DNA of 64,000 nucleotides, taken from contig CM067528.1 in NCBI GenBank assembly GCA_034509925.1, forward strand, positions 5,283,501 to 5,347,500, read 5' to 3'. Positions 23,462 to 34,915 of the stretch are shown here, piece after piece. Each line of letters starts with the position of its first letter. Position 1 is the first letter of the stretch. The notes under the pieces are model-generated. The model searched no databases. It was given only the letters and a program-made list of their open reading frames with translations, and had not been told where the DNA came from. A program made the translations under genes and the position numbers. Origin of the DNA: Hirudinaria manillensis (Eukaryota; Annelida; Clitellata; Hirudinida; Hirudinidae).

Positions 23462-23962
23462 TATTTAATATTGACTAAGCTAACTGCAAAAATCAAATTA
23501 TTGAAAATATGTTGAAGTCTTATTTATATAATGTATTATCTTTAACCAGCACCACTTTAATCAAAGCAAAAACAGCTAAAAGTAAAACTAAAAGTAAAAA
23601 GGTATATCAGGTGCATACCCTCGACGTAATATAGACAGCATTCAGCGATGAACTATTTGAAATAGCACTACCAAAATTTGGTTAATGTATCATAAAAGAA
23701 ATAAAATAGTTTAGTCACAAAATGAATTTTACTACAAATTGATGTTAAATTATGTTACGAACTTTCAAATAAAAATATAAAGTTAGAGTGTTTCATCAAG
23801 CGCCATCAAAAAGCGATTTTAGGTAATTTAAATGTCATTAAATTGTAAAACTTGTACAAATACTTTATTAAACGTTAAGAAACAAAAAATTACTAAATAT
23901 CTTTCCAGAAAAAAAATGTTGTGTTGCTTCCTTAGAAACCAAGCGATTCATGTTGTCTAATG
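23462..23962. promoter_or_regulatory. shared divergent promoter region; X-box-like site at 23926-23939
   Basis: This 501-bp interval separates the start codons of the Shroom-like gene (-) and CFAP36 (+), so both promoters must lie here unless a leader intron exists. The sequence GCTTCC-TT-AGAAAC at 23926-23939 fits the RFX X-box consensus RYYNYY-N(1-3)-RRNRAC and ends 23 bp before the CFAP36 ATG. RFX factors control ciliary genes in animals, and CFAP36 is ciliary. The consensus is degenerate, so chance is possible. Confidence 0.4.
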
Positions 23963-26689
23963 ATGGCTGCTGTTAAAAATGAGAGAATCTCTGATGAATT
24001 GCTTACATATATAAGCGAACCATTATTTTTAATTCCAGTTAATTCGTTTATGGACGAACATTGCTTAAGTAAGATTCTTTGCGTGTCATAACACATTCTT
24101 GGATCATGGAATTAATAACATTCTATGTTGAGCGCGTTTCAATTCGTATTAATTCATTTTCAGAGGGAATGAATGCATGCTTAGTTAACGACTTAATTTG
24201 GAGTACATTTGTTTTTTAATTTTGCAGTTTTTGATATTGATGCGCCTACTGTAGATGAACACAAAGAAATCCATAATTCTTACAAGGGCTTGGTAATATC
24301 TATTCGTTGAATGTATATGAATCTATTCGTTAACTGATACCAACTATAGTAAATGGGTTTCTGGATTGTATTTTAAATTATTTAAATTTGTAATTTTACA
24401 TTCCAAATCTAGCAACTCAAATTTAATTTATCTTTACATGAAAAATGTTAAATCATTACTATTATTATTTAATTCATGTAATCCAAAGGAATTTTAAAAG
24501 TACATGAATGTGTTGCATTCTAGGTTGGTGCCTTGTTGATTGCTTTTGGTGAAGAGTATCATGTGTCAAATGAAGACATTTTGCAAGGAGTTAAGGAACT
24601 TGACAAAATATGTGACATTCACATCATGTTTGAAGCAAGTGTTCTTACATTTCAAATTGATAGACAACAGTATGAATAATATGTTCATAAATTTATTTTG
24701 TGAAACAAATCCAATTACTTCTGAGAAGATTAATAATCCCCAAAAGATTTTAAATTGAAAATCATGAAAACTTATAATAATCGCCAATATTATAAACCTC
24801 CCCGTCACCAAATTTTCCATTTATTAGTTAATGTCAAGTATTTGCCACCGATGTCACAGGACAGCATTAAGCACATCTATGCTGCAGAGGACTTCAACCT
24901 TTTCTGCACTTTGATGGCCAAACGAAACATCACGATTCAGGAACAAGTACTATCCATGATTTTGTCTGTTAAGGGAGTCTTGCCAGAATCTCTCAGGAGA
25001 GGTCCATCTGTTATCAAGAGTGATGAGTTGCTCACTTCTAATTCTGGCAAAAAGGATTTTGAGGACTCAATGGCTGATGATGCTGAGAGGTTTATTCATC
25101 TTTAATTACTTGATGTTATTATTATTATTATTGAACTGTTATTATTATCATTGTTGTTCTTGTTGCTATTTCTGCTGATGCTGCTTATGTGATCAGTGTT
25201 CTGGTTGCTATCGGCAAGATAAAAGATCAAAAGAGCCCGTTGTTTAAAAGTATTTGTCCGATTGGATTACGTGCCTCGAGCTTTCCGGAGCTTGCTATTA
25301 TTGAAATATTTCATTTCATTTCTATTTTACTTGCTTTTGTAATCTGGAATTTGGTATTTAAGAGCAAAATATAAATCCATGCTTGAAACCTGTAAAGAGT
25401 CAAATGAAGTTCTAGAATTGAATCTGGTTTCTGGTTTCAATGAACAAAACATTCTTTATAGTTCAAGCAATTGGAAAGAAGTTCAAAACTATGCAATGTG
25501 GTTAACAAATTGTCAAAGAAGCAATTAGTTTGTGTTTTGTTTGGTGGCTAATTTTTGTGTGAGAACGTTAATGTTAAAAATTTTGTTTAAACTTAATGGA
25601 TTGTCTGTAAAATAAATCACCTCTGAAGACAGCAGTCTCAAATGAAATTGTAATTTAATATTTTCTGTAATGTCAATGGCAGCAAACAAATCAATGTAAT
25701 GTTCAAATTTTTGTGAAAGTATTCTTGGAATCTTATTTATATAAAAATAGCAAATAAACAAATGAATAAAATGAAAAAGTAAAAAATGTACTTAAAAATA
25801 TACTTAAAATATATCATAAACAATCTACCAGTTGTTTTTAATTTCTAAATTAATCTAAACATTTTTGTAATTTAAGTCCTCCCAAAAGATTCTTGCAAGC
25901 AGGTGAAGATGTAAAGTTAATGTCTGTTCCTAACATTGACATTGAAGAACTGGAAGAGAATCAGAAAATATTGAATGAAGTAAATCAGTCTCGGAAAGTT
26001 TTTTATTAATTTTCCATAATCTGAGAATATGAATGGCAATGTTCTATTTATTTCAGAAAATGAAGAAATTAATTTTGAGAGAAGTGAGTTTTTGAAAATG
26101 AGAAACATTGATTTACTTTCAATTGATATTATAGAGTTGATTTTTTGCCGTATTTGTCAGAAATTGCTTCAAGGTGATGTCCAAGTTACAGATGGAGGTG
26201 GAGTCATTTCTGATGAAACAAAACCACCAGATTACAAGGAGGAGGTGTAATGTTTGAATTATTTCTTTAATATGTTCTGATTATATTTAATTATTGCATT
26301 AAATTCATTTCCAGTCCAGTACAGCCACGAAGCAATTGAGTCCCGATGAAGTCAAACGACGTCAAGAATTTTTGAGGCAGCAGAGAGACAAGTTGTTGAA
26401 AATTCGTAAGGAAGCAATGGAGAAAAATCTGAAAATCAACTCCGAAGAGAAAGATGTCGGCGTGAAGGTTGCGGTCGTTGAATCCGATCCGACGAGAAGC
26501 CAGGCAAGAAAACATAACTCTTTCCAATTAAAATAATTATCTATTAATCGTTACTTTTAATATCTAGTTGTTATTCGAGTTAAGTAATTAACTTTTACTT
26601 TTACTTCTTTGCCATAGATTGACAAGCAACTGGCATTGAGACGTACCATAACGGAGAAGTTACGTCGAGAAGTTGTTGAGAGAAAGTAA
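23963..26689 (+). CDS. CFAP36: CFAP36 (cilia- and flagella-associated protein 36, CCDC104)
   Basis: Conserved ciliary protein with an N-terminal BART-like helical domain that binds the small GTPase ARL3. Exons: 23963-24068, 24228-24292, 24524-24638, 24828-25089, 25877-25979, 26057-26083, 26161-26244, 26315-26503, 26618-26689 (TAA), all in phase, 340 residues, matching the vertebrate length. The BART-like part spans residues 1 to about 130 and includes AAEDFNLFCTLMAKRNI and NGVLP-like KGVLPES. The C-terminal part has the family's charged coiled coil (RRQEFLRQQRDKLLKIRKEA) and ends with LRRTITEKLRREVVERK. The intron after 26503 has a GC donor (CAG|GCAAGA). Reading through it would hit a stop, so the GC-AG intron is required. 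The boundary at 24638/24828 is supported by phase and a good acceptor. Confidence 0.93.
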
Positions 26690-26885
26690 AACTTTGTTTT
26701 GTGTTTACGCTGTTTCCTTGTGGTGACACAGAAAAAAAAAACAGAATTAATTGTTTTTCAAAGCTCACATTTAAAACCACTTGTCCCCAGAATGTTTTCC
26801 AATGCTTAGATGTTTATATATTAAACTTCTAATGTCAAGCGAGTTGTAATTTAAGATTAATATCGAGTTCCAATTTATCGAATTT

Positions 26886-28505
26886 TCATCCACATGAATT
26901 GCCAACTTTGGCCTCTTTCTGGTTCTTTGAGAAACAGGAAATGGCAAGAGAATAAATGAATTCAATGAGCTCCACCAGAGTCATGGCCGTTATTCCAAGC
27001 CAAAGACTGAGAGTCCCTCCAATGGACGAAATAACAGAAGAAGGACTGATCAAAGCAACATCCCTATAGAGTTGGGGAAACTCATTCTCGAACTTTATGT
27101 AGATTTGCACAAAGTTGTCCTGCAGCTTGTACAGTTTCTTCAACGATTTCAAGATTTCGGCGTTCGTCTTCTTTTGAGACAGTTTCTCTTCCAGTAGAAT
27201 TTTGTATTCATTGAATTCTTCTAAACCCGGTATGGTGCTGTTCGCGACATGAGACTTGTAGAAGGAGAGTTGTTGAGAGGCGTCAGGCCATGGAGCACTT
27301 TTACCGCTGTAGTGGTATGAAGTTTCCTTACATGATGGCAAACATTCTTTAGAACAATAATCCTCTTCATAAAGAACAGATTCTTCACAAGCCAGCTGAG
27401 ATACAAACTTTGGGACTCCTTTTTCCCTATGGTTGCATGCAACGCTCAGGTCTTCGTTGCTCATATTGCCACACAAAATGCCTCCTACCGATTCCATCTG
27501 ATCCTGAGTAAATTGGAAGTTGAGTGAGAGACACTGGCACTTCTTTAACACGAATTCTTGCATGCAGACCTCTAAACACAATGACTGACTGTAGAAAAAC
27601 GTCCCCTTATATTCCTTATTGGTGCAGTTGATGTAGTTGTACGGATATGGAAGGCGTGTACGTCTTAGCAGCTGAATTGTGAATGTCGTCTCAGTGCCTG
27701 GGCCGATGTCCGATCCTGCGATCATATCTGGAAAAGAGCCCGGGTAGTGGAAGAGAATGCGCATGCCTGTTGCCTTAGAGAAGAAAATTCCGTTGTCGTA
27801 ATCAGTATCAGAAATATATTCTGGAAAATTGTCGAGGTACATTGTTAAACTCGCTGCCCTAACGTTTTTTGCATGAATTTTCGGAATTTTCAGCGTGTAA
27901 CACTTTTGGTACATCGATTGCCAGAATGGAACAATTTCCGGGGATATGTTCAGGGCTTTGAAGTTCCAGTCCACAAAATTGTGGCTCATGACCATACTGC
28001 TATTTATCGAAGTATCGTCCATTAAAGAGCCAATAGGAAAGTTTGAATAGTAACCTGATGGTAAGAGATGTTTCTTCAGAGCCAGAGTCATCTTCATTTC
28101 GTTTACTCCGTACATTTTGTTTACTTCTTCGTAATCAATCATTGGCATACAGTATTCGACGTTCTGGACATGTTGTTCCATGGAGAGCTGTTTGTTTAAA
28201 GACTTAATCTTGAGATTACAGAAGGATACGTAAGGGAAAGTGGACTTTTCAATTCCTTCTCCAACCATGGTAGTGTAAGGATAGCTCAAGTAATTACTGA
28301 GAAGAACACTCAGCTGCCAGAGAAGACTGAAGAAGCAAACCAAGACGGAGATAAGCCAGACGCAAGAGATGATTTTGTTCCTCGTTCTGACGATTCGAGC
28401 CAAACCTCGGATGGTCACCACATCGCAGAAGAGGTCATATTTCTTCCTAAATTCCATCTTTTTGATGTATTCGTGAAATTGCTTTTTAACCGCAGTTAAT
28501 GGCAT
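26886..28505 (-). CDS. DEG/ENaC family sodium channel subunit, intronless
   Basis: Trimeric amiloride-sensitive-type cation channel of the plasma membrane. One uninterrupted frame from ATG 28505 gives 539 residues. An in-frame TTG lies six codons earlier and is not needed. Seen: short cytosolic N-terminus; first membrane helix at about residues 49-73; large extracellular loop with the family's Cys pattern (SQSLCLEVCMQEFVLKKCQC; YCSKECLPSCKETSYHYS) and SAPWPDAS; second membrane segment GGTLSLWLGITAMTLVELIE. Two usual motifs are altered. The N-terminal His-Gly gating motif is Arg-Gly (TIRGLARI). The selectivity filter Gly-x-Ser is Gly-Ile-Thr. No intron interrupts it, unlike most neighbours. 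It converges on CFAP36, 196 bp away. Ligand and subunit class cannot be assigned. Confidence 0.93.
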   Translation of the reverse strand: MPLTAVKKQFHEYIKKMEFRKKYDLFCDVVTIRGLARIVRTRNKIISCVWLISVLVCFFSLLWQLSVLLSNYLSYPYTTMVGEGIEKSTFPYVSFCNLKIKSLNKQLSMEQHVQNVEYCMPMIDYEEVNKMYGVNEMKMTLALKKHLLPSGYYSNFPIGSLMDDTSINSSMVMSHNFVDWNFKALNISPEIVPFWQSMYQKCYTLKIPKIHAKNVRAASLTMYLDNFPEYISDTDYDNGIFFSKATGMRILFHYPGSFPDMIAGSDIGPGTETTFTIQLLRRTRLPYPYNYINCTNKEYKGTFFYSQSLCLEVCMQEFVLKKCQCLSLNFQFTQDQMESVGGILCGNMSNEDLSVACNHREKGVPKFVSQLACEESVLYEEDYCSKECLPSCKETSYHYSGKSAPWPDASQQLSFYKSHVANSTIPGLEEFNEYKILLEEKLSQKKTNAEILKSLKKLYKLQDNFVQIYIKFENEFPQLYRDVALISPSSVISSIGGTLSLWLGITAMTLVELIEFIYSLAISCFSKNQKEAKVGNSCG

Positions 28506-29878
28506 ATTCGATAATTTAATCAATAAATTTTAAGTTAACTTCATCAGAGAACAGATGGGGTTGAAGCCTAAGACGTTTTATCGCAAGTGATTTCAATACC
28601 AGCACTTAACCATAAATTACTCTGGACAATATCCAACAATTGTATTTAAGACTTGGCTAATGACATCATTGAATTCGGTACTCCTTCAGTCGGAATAATG
28701 GCTACGATTAATTCTTTAAAATAAAAATTCCCTTTTAGAAAAAAAACCACACTTAGACTTAGACTTAGACAATCAAGAATTTAAACTCAACTCGAATTCA
28801 TTTCTTTATTTCAGGATGCCTATTCAGAGTGCAAGGGTTTCATAAGACTTCAGCTCTCAACTAAATGATGGTAGTACACTGTACAATGTACAACGTACAG
28901 TAATGTGGACAGTAGGAGTTACGACGTAGCCGAGGGAATGCCGAAAAAATGGATGAATGTCGCGAGATTAATGCAAGCACATGGATAGTTTTTTTTTTTC
29001 TGAAACAGACAGTTCAACGTCAACGATAAATTCTTTAGATTTTGTTTTATTTTACTGTTTAATTGCTTACAGATAGTTTTTATTTATTCGTTGCCAGGCT
29101 GCGTTGGTGGTCATCGAACGTTTTGTGGAATTCAAACAGAAAACAGATCTTCGCCCTGTTTTGGATTAAATTAGTTAATTCGCGGAATATATTCCTCAGA
29201 TTGAGTTACTATTCTATTATCACCTTACAATATTTGAGTAATCATATACCAAGGAAGTTTAGGAAAAGACGTTAAAAATGAATTTTCAAGTGCAGGCAAA
29301 AAATTGTTCTTCGAAAATTTAGGCCTTTGATATCAGACAATAAATCAAAGATATATACGAGCATTATAAAGGAATGAACTTGTTCAGACCGGGTACTTGT
29401 TTATCCAGGGTTTAATTTAACCTCACTTTAGAAAAAATAGGTAACCACCGACAGTACCAACCACTGAAAACAAAATTGTTGTTGGAAAAGACACAAAAAA
29501 TTCAATTTGGACTTTTAAAATCTAAAAACATAGCTTAAAAAACTTAGATTTAGCAAAATATTTCCTTGAACCAAATATGTACAGAACATAAAAAAAATTA
29601 GAGATCCTGAAGTATTATTGTTGATTCACAAAAAAAATCTTTAAATTGTAATGAGACAATAAATCTGGATGTCCCGCCTTCAGCTAGCTATCTGGCGCAG
29701 ACGAGTTTAAATGCATGATTTGTTGCTCTTTTTGAGAGTGACGAGCGGCATCGGAGCATCGAAATTTAATCGTGAAGCAAAAACCAAATTAAATCTGTTT
29801 TAATCTTTGTTAGTCACAATTAACGGATAGAAGAGAAATATATATAAATATATATTTTAATTTACGAAATCTTTTTGA
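28506..29878. other. intergenic between divergent channel and TLDc genes
   Basis: AT-rich, no coding frame of interest. At 28874-28901 four heptamers follow head to tail (GTACACT, GTACAAT, GTACAAC, GTACAGT). Both genes start outward from this 1.4-kb region, so their promoters lie here. Confidence 0.5.
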
Positions 29879-29887
29879 ATGCTGATC

Positions 29888-32800
29888 ATGGACACCCGAC
29901 GAAGAAAGAAGCCGGTGTACGACTTGAACGATTCGGACGAAAAGCCATCTCATTTGCTTCAGGAATGTTCAAACCTGGATGAAGAAGGTGTGCAATTTTG
30001 AACTATTATTAACTAATCAGCGAATTAATTGATTTGTTTATTAATTAATAATCAAACGTTTACGTTTTAAGTGAATGACTTGCAATTGGATGAAGATGCA
30101 ACTTCTAAGGAAAGTTCGACATACGAGGTTCGAAATTAATTCTCTTAATTTATTTGAACAATTGATTAGCTCTTCTGCTTTTACAAAAACTTGACCGATT
30201 ATGTCTTAAAAAAGATGGAAACTCATTTAATTTGGTTAAAGCATTAAATTGGATTTAAACAATCAATAGGTTTCAGGAGACGACACCCTTGCAAGTATTG
30301 CGGCTATGAACAAGCTTACTGTCTCCGATCTCATGAGGGAAAACAAACTGATTTCTTCTCTCGTTCCTCCTGGACAGGCAAAGATAACTTTGCAGTTTTT
30401 AAATAAATATTTCGTTTACAAAGTTGAACAGAATAATGTTTCAGTTGATAAAAATACCTAAGCAAAGTCCTTATGGAAGCTGTAACTCCTTAACTCAAGG
30501 AGGAGGAAGTTCAATCAGCAATTCAAAAGAAGACATTAAAGTTGAGAACTAATTTATTTTTACCTTGTCATGTAATTGTATTATTTTAGTATTTTATTTC
30601 CGGCTAGACTATGGGAGGATATGAAAAGGTTCCAACGAAGAGACAGCGATCCATATCGGAATACAAAAGACCTCGTCATGATTTATTAGCCATTCCAGAA
30701 ACTTTGAAGGTTTAAGTTTAGAAATTGATCGTATCAAGAAATGTGGCATTAATGAAAAGAAGAAAAACTAATTTTCCAGGATAAAATCGACAATAAGCCG
30801 AGGACCAGAAAGGTTTCTCTGGCAGTGTTGGTTGAAAATGTGAGGAGCAAATTCAGCAGTCCACCGTCTCCCCACGAAGTTCTCCCGTTCAAACAAAGAG
30901 CGAAATCGGTTGCTGTACCGCCAAAACTGAGTTACTTCGACTTCGGTAATGACGTAAGTTTTGTAGAAGGAAAACGTTTGCAATGCTTTTCAATGGAATT
31001 TTCCATTGTTTGTTGAAGAAAAAAGAAAGAAGGACCAGTGAAATAAAACGAAAACTCCCTGATCCCGTTTCATTTCCTTCCGAAATTCTCCATCCAGTAG
31101 AGGTTGTTAATGACACTAAGGTGACAATCCGTAATGTTGGATCCAAAGTGTCAACAGATGTCACTTTGTAGGATCGTTCGAGTGGAAATTTACAACTTGA
31201 CGGAGAAAGACTCGAATTTGAATCGGATTCGGGCAACGATTTCTCGAGTTACATTTTTTATTCCATCAGCTACGAGGACATCGTCAATGTTACTCTCTGG
31301 AAAACCTCTGTCAGTACCGAAGAGCCATTGGAGTAAGGATATTTAGTAATATTTATAGATATTTAAGCACATTTATGGATATTTAGGAATATTTAATGTT
31401 ATTATTGATTCTGTTTGACACCGTGCAGTTATGGACGTATCGACCAATTTATTGTTCTACAAATGATGGATGAACTGAAAGACGAGTTGGAAGATGTCCG
31501 CGAAGAAGGTTGTACAAGCACTTGTTTTCATATATTCTGATTGATTAATTAATTTTAGTGGATATGGTTTATTTCATATTATTTAAACAATAGGTTATAA
31601 TTTCAAGAGATTAATTTACTTTAGAAAATGTTTTTAGCGTATACATTTTGTTCAATCGTGGTATCAAATATTCCTCAATGAACAATATCATTTTAATCAA
31701 TTTCATAGGCTGATACTGAATTATTTCTAATTTTGAGTGAATTATTTTTATAGAAACAGAATCAAATATTTGTGGAAAATATTTTCTCAGTGCAGAAATA
31801 ACAAAGGATTCTCCGTTTTTTATAAACCAAGAAGGGGATTCTGCTAAACTCTGGTTTTCTGTACTTGCAAAAAAGTTGATAAATCTACACTTTTGTATCC
31901 ATTTTTAAGTTTGAAAATGATGTAAATCGATGAATTAAATTTCTCTTCTAGATTGCTTGAAATCGATAGACATTTCAGCTTGTCCCTTCCACATTGCTAC
32001 TCAAATCTTCCTTGTGAGGTCTTCATTTTTAATATATTCAATAATATCAATTAAACCAATTTAGTGATGAATGAATATAATGTATAAGAACAAATGAGCA
32101 ACAAGTAATAATGTAGTTAATGGGTTAATCGGGATGTTAAAATTGGTCGAGACCGTACGGGGAACTTGACTTGTGTCTTGGTGATTTGGTGATGTCATCT
32201 TTGACGTGCTGTGACTACGCTGACGCATGTAGTGGATTAGGAATAAGAATTTCTGAGTTAAAATGAGAGGAGAATTCATTTTCAGGCAAAGATGGAACTC
32301 CTGTACGACTTGAAAGTGAAACTTTTGAGAGGAGAGGTCGACGATATCAACCAAAATGGTGTCTTTCTTCGTTTCGTGATTCACTTTATTTTTATTGCAT
32401 GCATTTAATTTTTTTTTAACGGACATGAAAGAATAATAGGAGAATAAAATCGATAGTTTATCGCCAGGACTGCTGAATGCAAGTGTCAAGTTCAAGATTG
32501 AAAAGACGAACGTTTTTAAGAGCAAAACGACGCACGGGGGAATTACTCCGGAGTGGAATGAAACGTTTGCGGTGGAAAACATCATTCCAGACGACATCAT
32601 CCGAGTCAAACTTTACCAAGGATCCACTGCAACAGGACGTTCATTCATTCCGGTGTCGTCACTTCCATTCAAGATGTAATTATTAAATATATTCATTTAT
32701 TTCATAAATTCATGATTATTAAATATTCACTAGAATTCATGATTAGTTCAAATATTGTAAAATATGTGATTTATCACTGTTTGAACACAGTCGTTACGAG

Positions 32801-34207
32801 AACCAGAGCCAAAATGTAAATGTTTCTATTTTTAGTAGCCAATCACTGACGCTGGAGATGGAGGGAATGGACGAATCACAAACTCAGAAAGTTGGACGCA
32901 TCTATTTGGAATGTTTACTGCTTCCAAAGGTTGGTATTATTTTATAAAGCAAGTAATAATAAACAATAAGTTGATAAAACCACAGGTAATCATAATCAAC
33001 ATTTTGCCATCAATTCAGGGATCTCCAATAAAAATGCCTTGCGTTCCACTTGCGCTTCTCCATCCTCCGAGCAGGATCATATCCAGGTTTCACGTGGCTA
33101 AGGCATGCAGAGTTTCATGACACGGCTTGCTTTGATAACCACCACCACGATGATGATGATGATGATGATGATGACTACGACGATGGTAGTAGTGATGACG
33201 ACGAAGATGATGATATTGAAAGTTGAAGTGGTGGCTTTGGTGACAATGACAATGATGTTGGATTTATTTTCATTTATTTGCTTCTTAAAGTTGTGCGATA
33301 ATCTTCCACGGTTGCTGAGTTCGACTCAGAAATGGATGCTGATCTACTCAAACTTGGATCACGGATCGAGTCTAACAACGCTTTACTCAAGAATGGGGGA
33401 ATGTTCCAACGACGACTCCTTCATCCTTGTCATCAAAGATTCGGAACAAAAAGTAAGACAAAGAAATGGAAAGAAATTCCAGAAATAATTTTAATTTTTC
33501 ATGTTGTTTTGATAGATAAATAGGTAAATAAATAAGTAAATAAATAAATAAACAAACAAATAAATAAATAAAAACGAATAAATGTTGATGTTTTATTCGT
33601 TCAGGTGTTTGGCGCGTATCTGACGTCTCCAATAAAACCGAGCAGAAGTTTTTACGGGACAGGCGAATGCTTTCTTTTTACATTTCATCCGTTTTTCCAG
33701 GTTTTGGTGATAATTAATTATTTAAATTAATATAAATTATATTGTAATATATTTATATAAGTCGAATAAAATTCTAATCAATCATCTTCGTGATTTATAG
33801 AAGTTTGCCTCGAGTGGTCTGAACGTGGGCTTTGTGAGATCCGACGAGGAAGGAATCAGCATAGGCTGTGGAAAGTGAGGCACATTTGCATGGAGACACG
33901 TTCAACGTGAAATTATTCATTATGTCCAGGCTTTCTGAATTTAACCATTTTCCTGTCATTTTTATTTTGTCTCATAATGCATGATGCAGAAGATATCACG
34001 ATTAAATAAATAAATAGATAAATAAATAAAAATAGTAGAAATATTAATTATACCCTGAATTTAATCAGGGCAGGCGATGGTTTATGGATCCATGAAAACA
34101 TTTGGGATGGAAGTACAAACGTCTCAGAAAGTTTCAACAACCTCCCCCTCACGACAAACAAAACTTTCCACATTATCGCCCTCGAAACATGGAAAGTCGA
34201 AGCTTGA
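29888..34207 (+). CDS. TLDc-domain protein with GRAM-like and C2 domains (OXR1/NCOA7-related)
   Basis: TLDc proteins such as OXR1 and NCOA7 bind and regulate the vacuolar H+-ATPase and protect against oxidative stress. Exons: 29888-29987, 30072-30127, 30270-30377, 30445-30540, 30608-30709, 30780-30953, 31019-31120, 31172-31332, 31429-31508, 31754-31874, 31952-32018, 32286-32358, 32468-32672, 32791-32929, 33019-33093, 33291-33452, 33605-33700, 33801-33874, 34069-34207 (TGA). All phases agree; 709 residues. Residues 1-246 are basic and disordered. About 247-330 looks like a GRAM/PH strand set (GNLQLDGERLEF, ISYEDIVNVTLW). About 392-526 is a C2 domain (LKVKLLRGEVDDIN, TPEWNETFAVEN), whose calcium-binding Asp positions are mostly replaced. 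About 545-709 is TLDc (KWMLIYSNLDHGSSLTTLY, VFGAYLTSP, FYGTGECFLFTF, IIALETWKVE). An in-frame ATG at 29879 would add three residues. The intron after 30377 uses a GC donor. Confidence 0.88.
33149..33216. repeat. GAT/GAC trinucleotide array in an intron
   Basis: (GAT)n followed by mixed GAC/GGT/GAT triplets inside the intron between TLDc-gene exons 33019-33093 and 33291-33452. It creates a spurious Met-rich frame. Confidence 0.85.
33517..33585. repeat. AAAT/AAAC tetranucleotide array in an intron
   Basis: Imperfect repeat of AAAT with some AAAC and AAGT units, between TLDc-gene exons 33291-33452 and 33605-33700. A shorter AAAT run lies at about 34004-34035 in the next-but-one intron. Confidence 0.8.
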
Positions 34208-34915
34208 AAAGAAAATGAAGAAGCAATTTTTTTTTTGGACATCCTGTGTAGTAATTATTCTATGCAGTGTAGAAATTGCAGTTTACGATATTAATTATGT
34301 TATAGCGTACGTTATAAGGTACGGTTTACCATATTAATCTATTATACGGTATGTAATTGATTGTCTGCGTTAATTATACTATGCTTTGTAAGACTTAATC
34401 ATCTCCATCAATGTACAGGTCTATAAACTAACATCATATATTATATATGATATATATTATACACTATAAACTAACTCCCCTCTCTCCAGCCTTTGAACAC
34501 AAGTTCCGTGTTGACGATAATCATCCGTTTGCTTGCATAGAATCAACGAAATGTGTTTTTAAAAATGAAAATCAAATCAAACTCCAGTGAAACAAAAACA
34601 TTGGAAATAATTTCTTTTCAAAAACAAATGAAATTTAATCACAATTAATTTCTTTCTTTTAATTCGCAGCAACAACAATCGCCACTTAACACGACTTAAC
34701 TTTCATTCTTACATTCATTTCATCGATGCGTGGAATTATAAACATATTCATCACGTGGATGAATATCCATCCGTACGTTGTGTAGAAGTGCACGTAAGAC
34801 TAGAACAATTTACAGATTTAAACGTATTACGACGATTTACATAATAATTGATAATAAATGCAAATATGCAAATACCGGGTGAAAAGTGTGGCATGAAAAT
34901 AGTGAGTGAGTGGAT

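Noticed and set aside
32061-32609. 182-codon frame on the minus strand
   Set aside because: Antisense to the C2 exons of the TLDc gene, with atypical composition and no domain.
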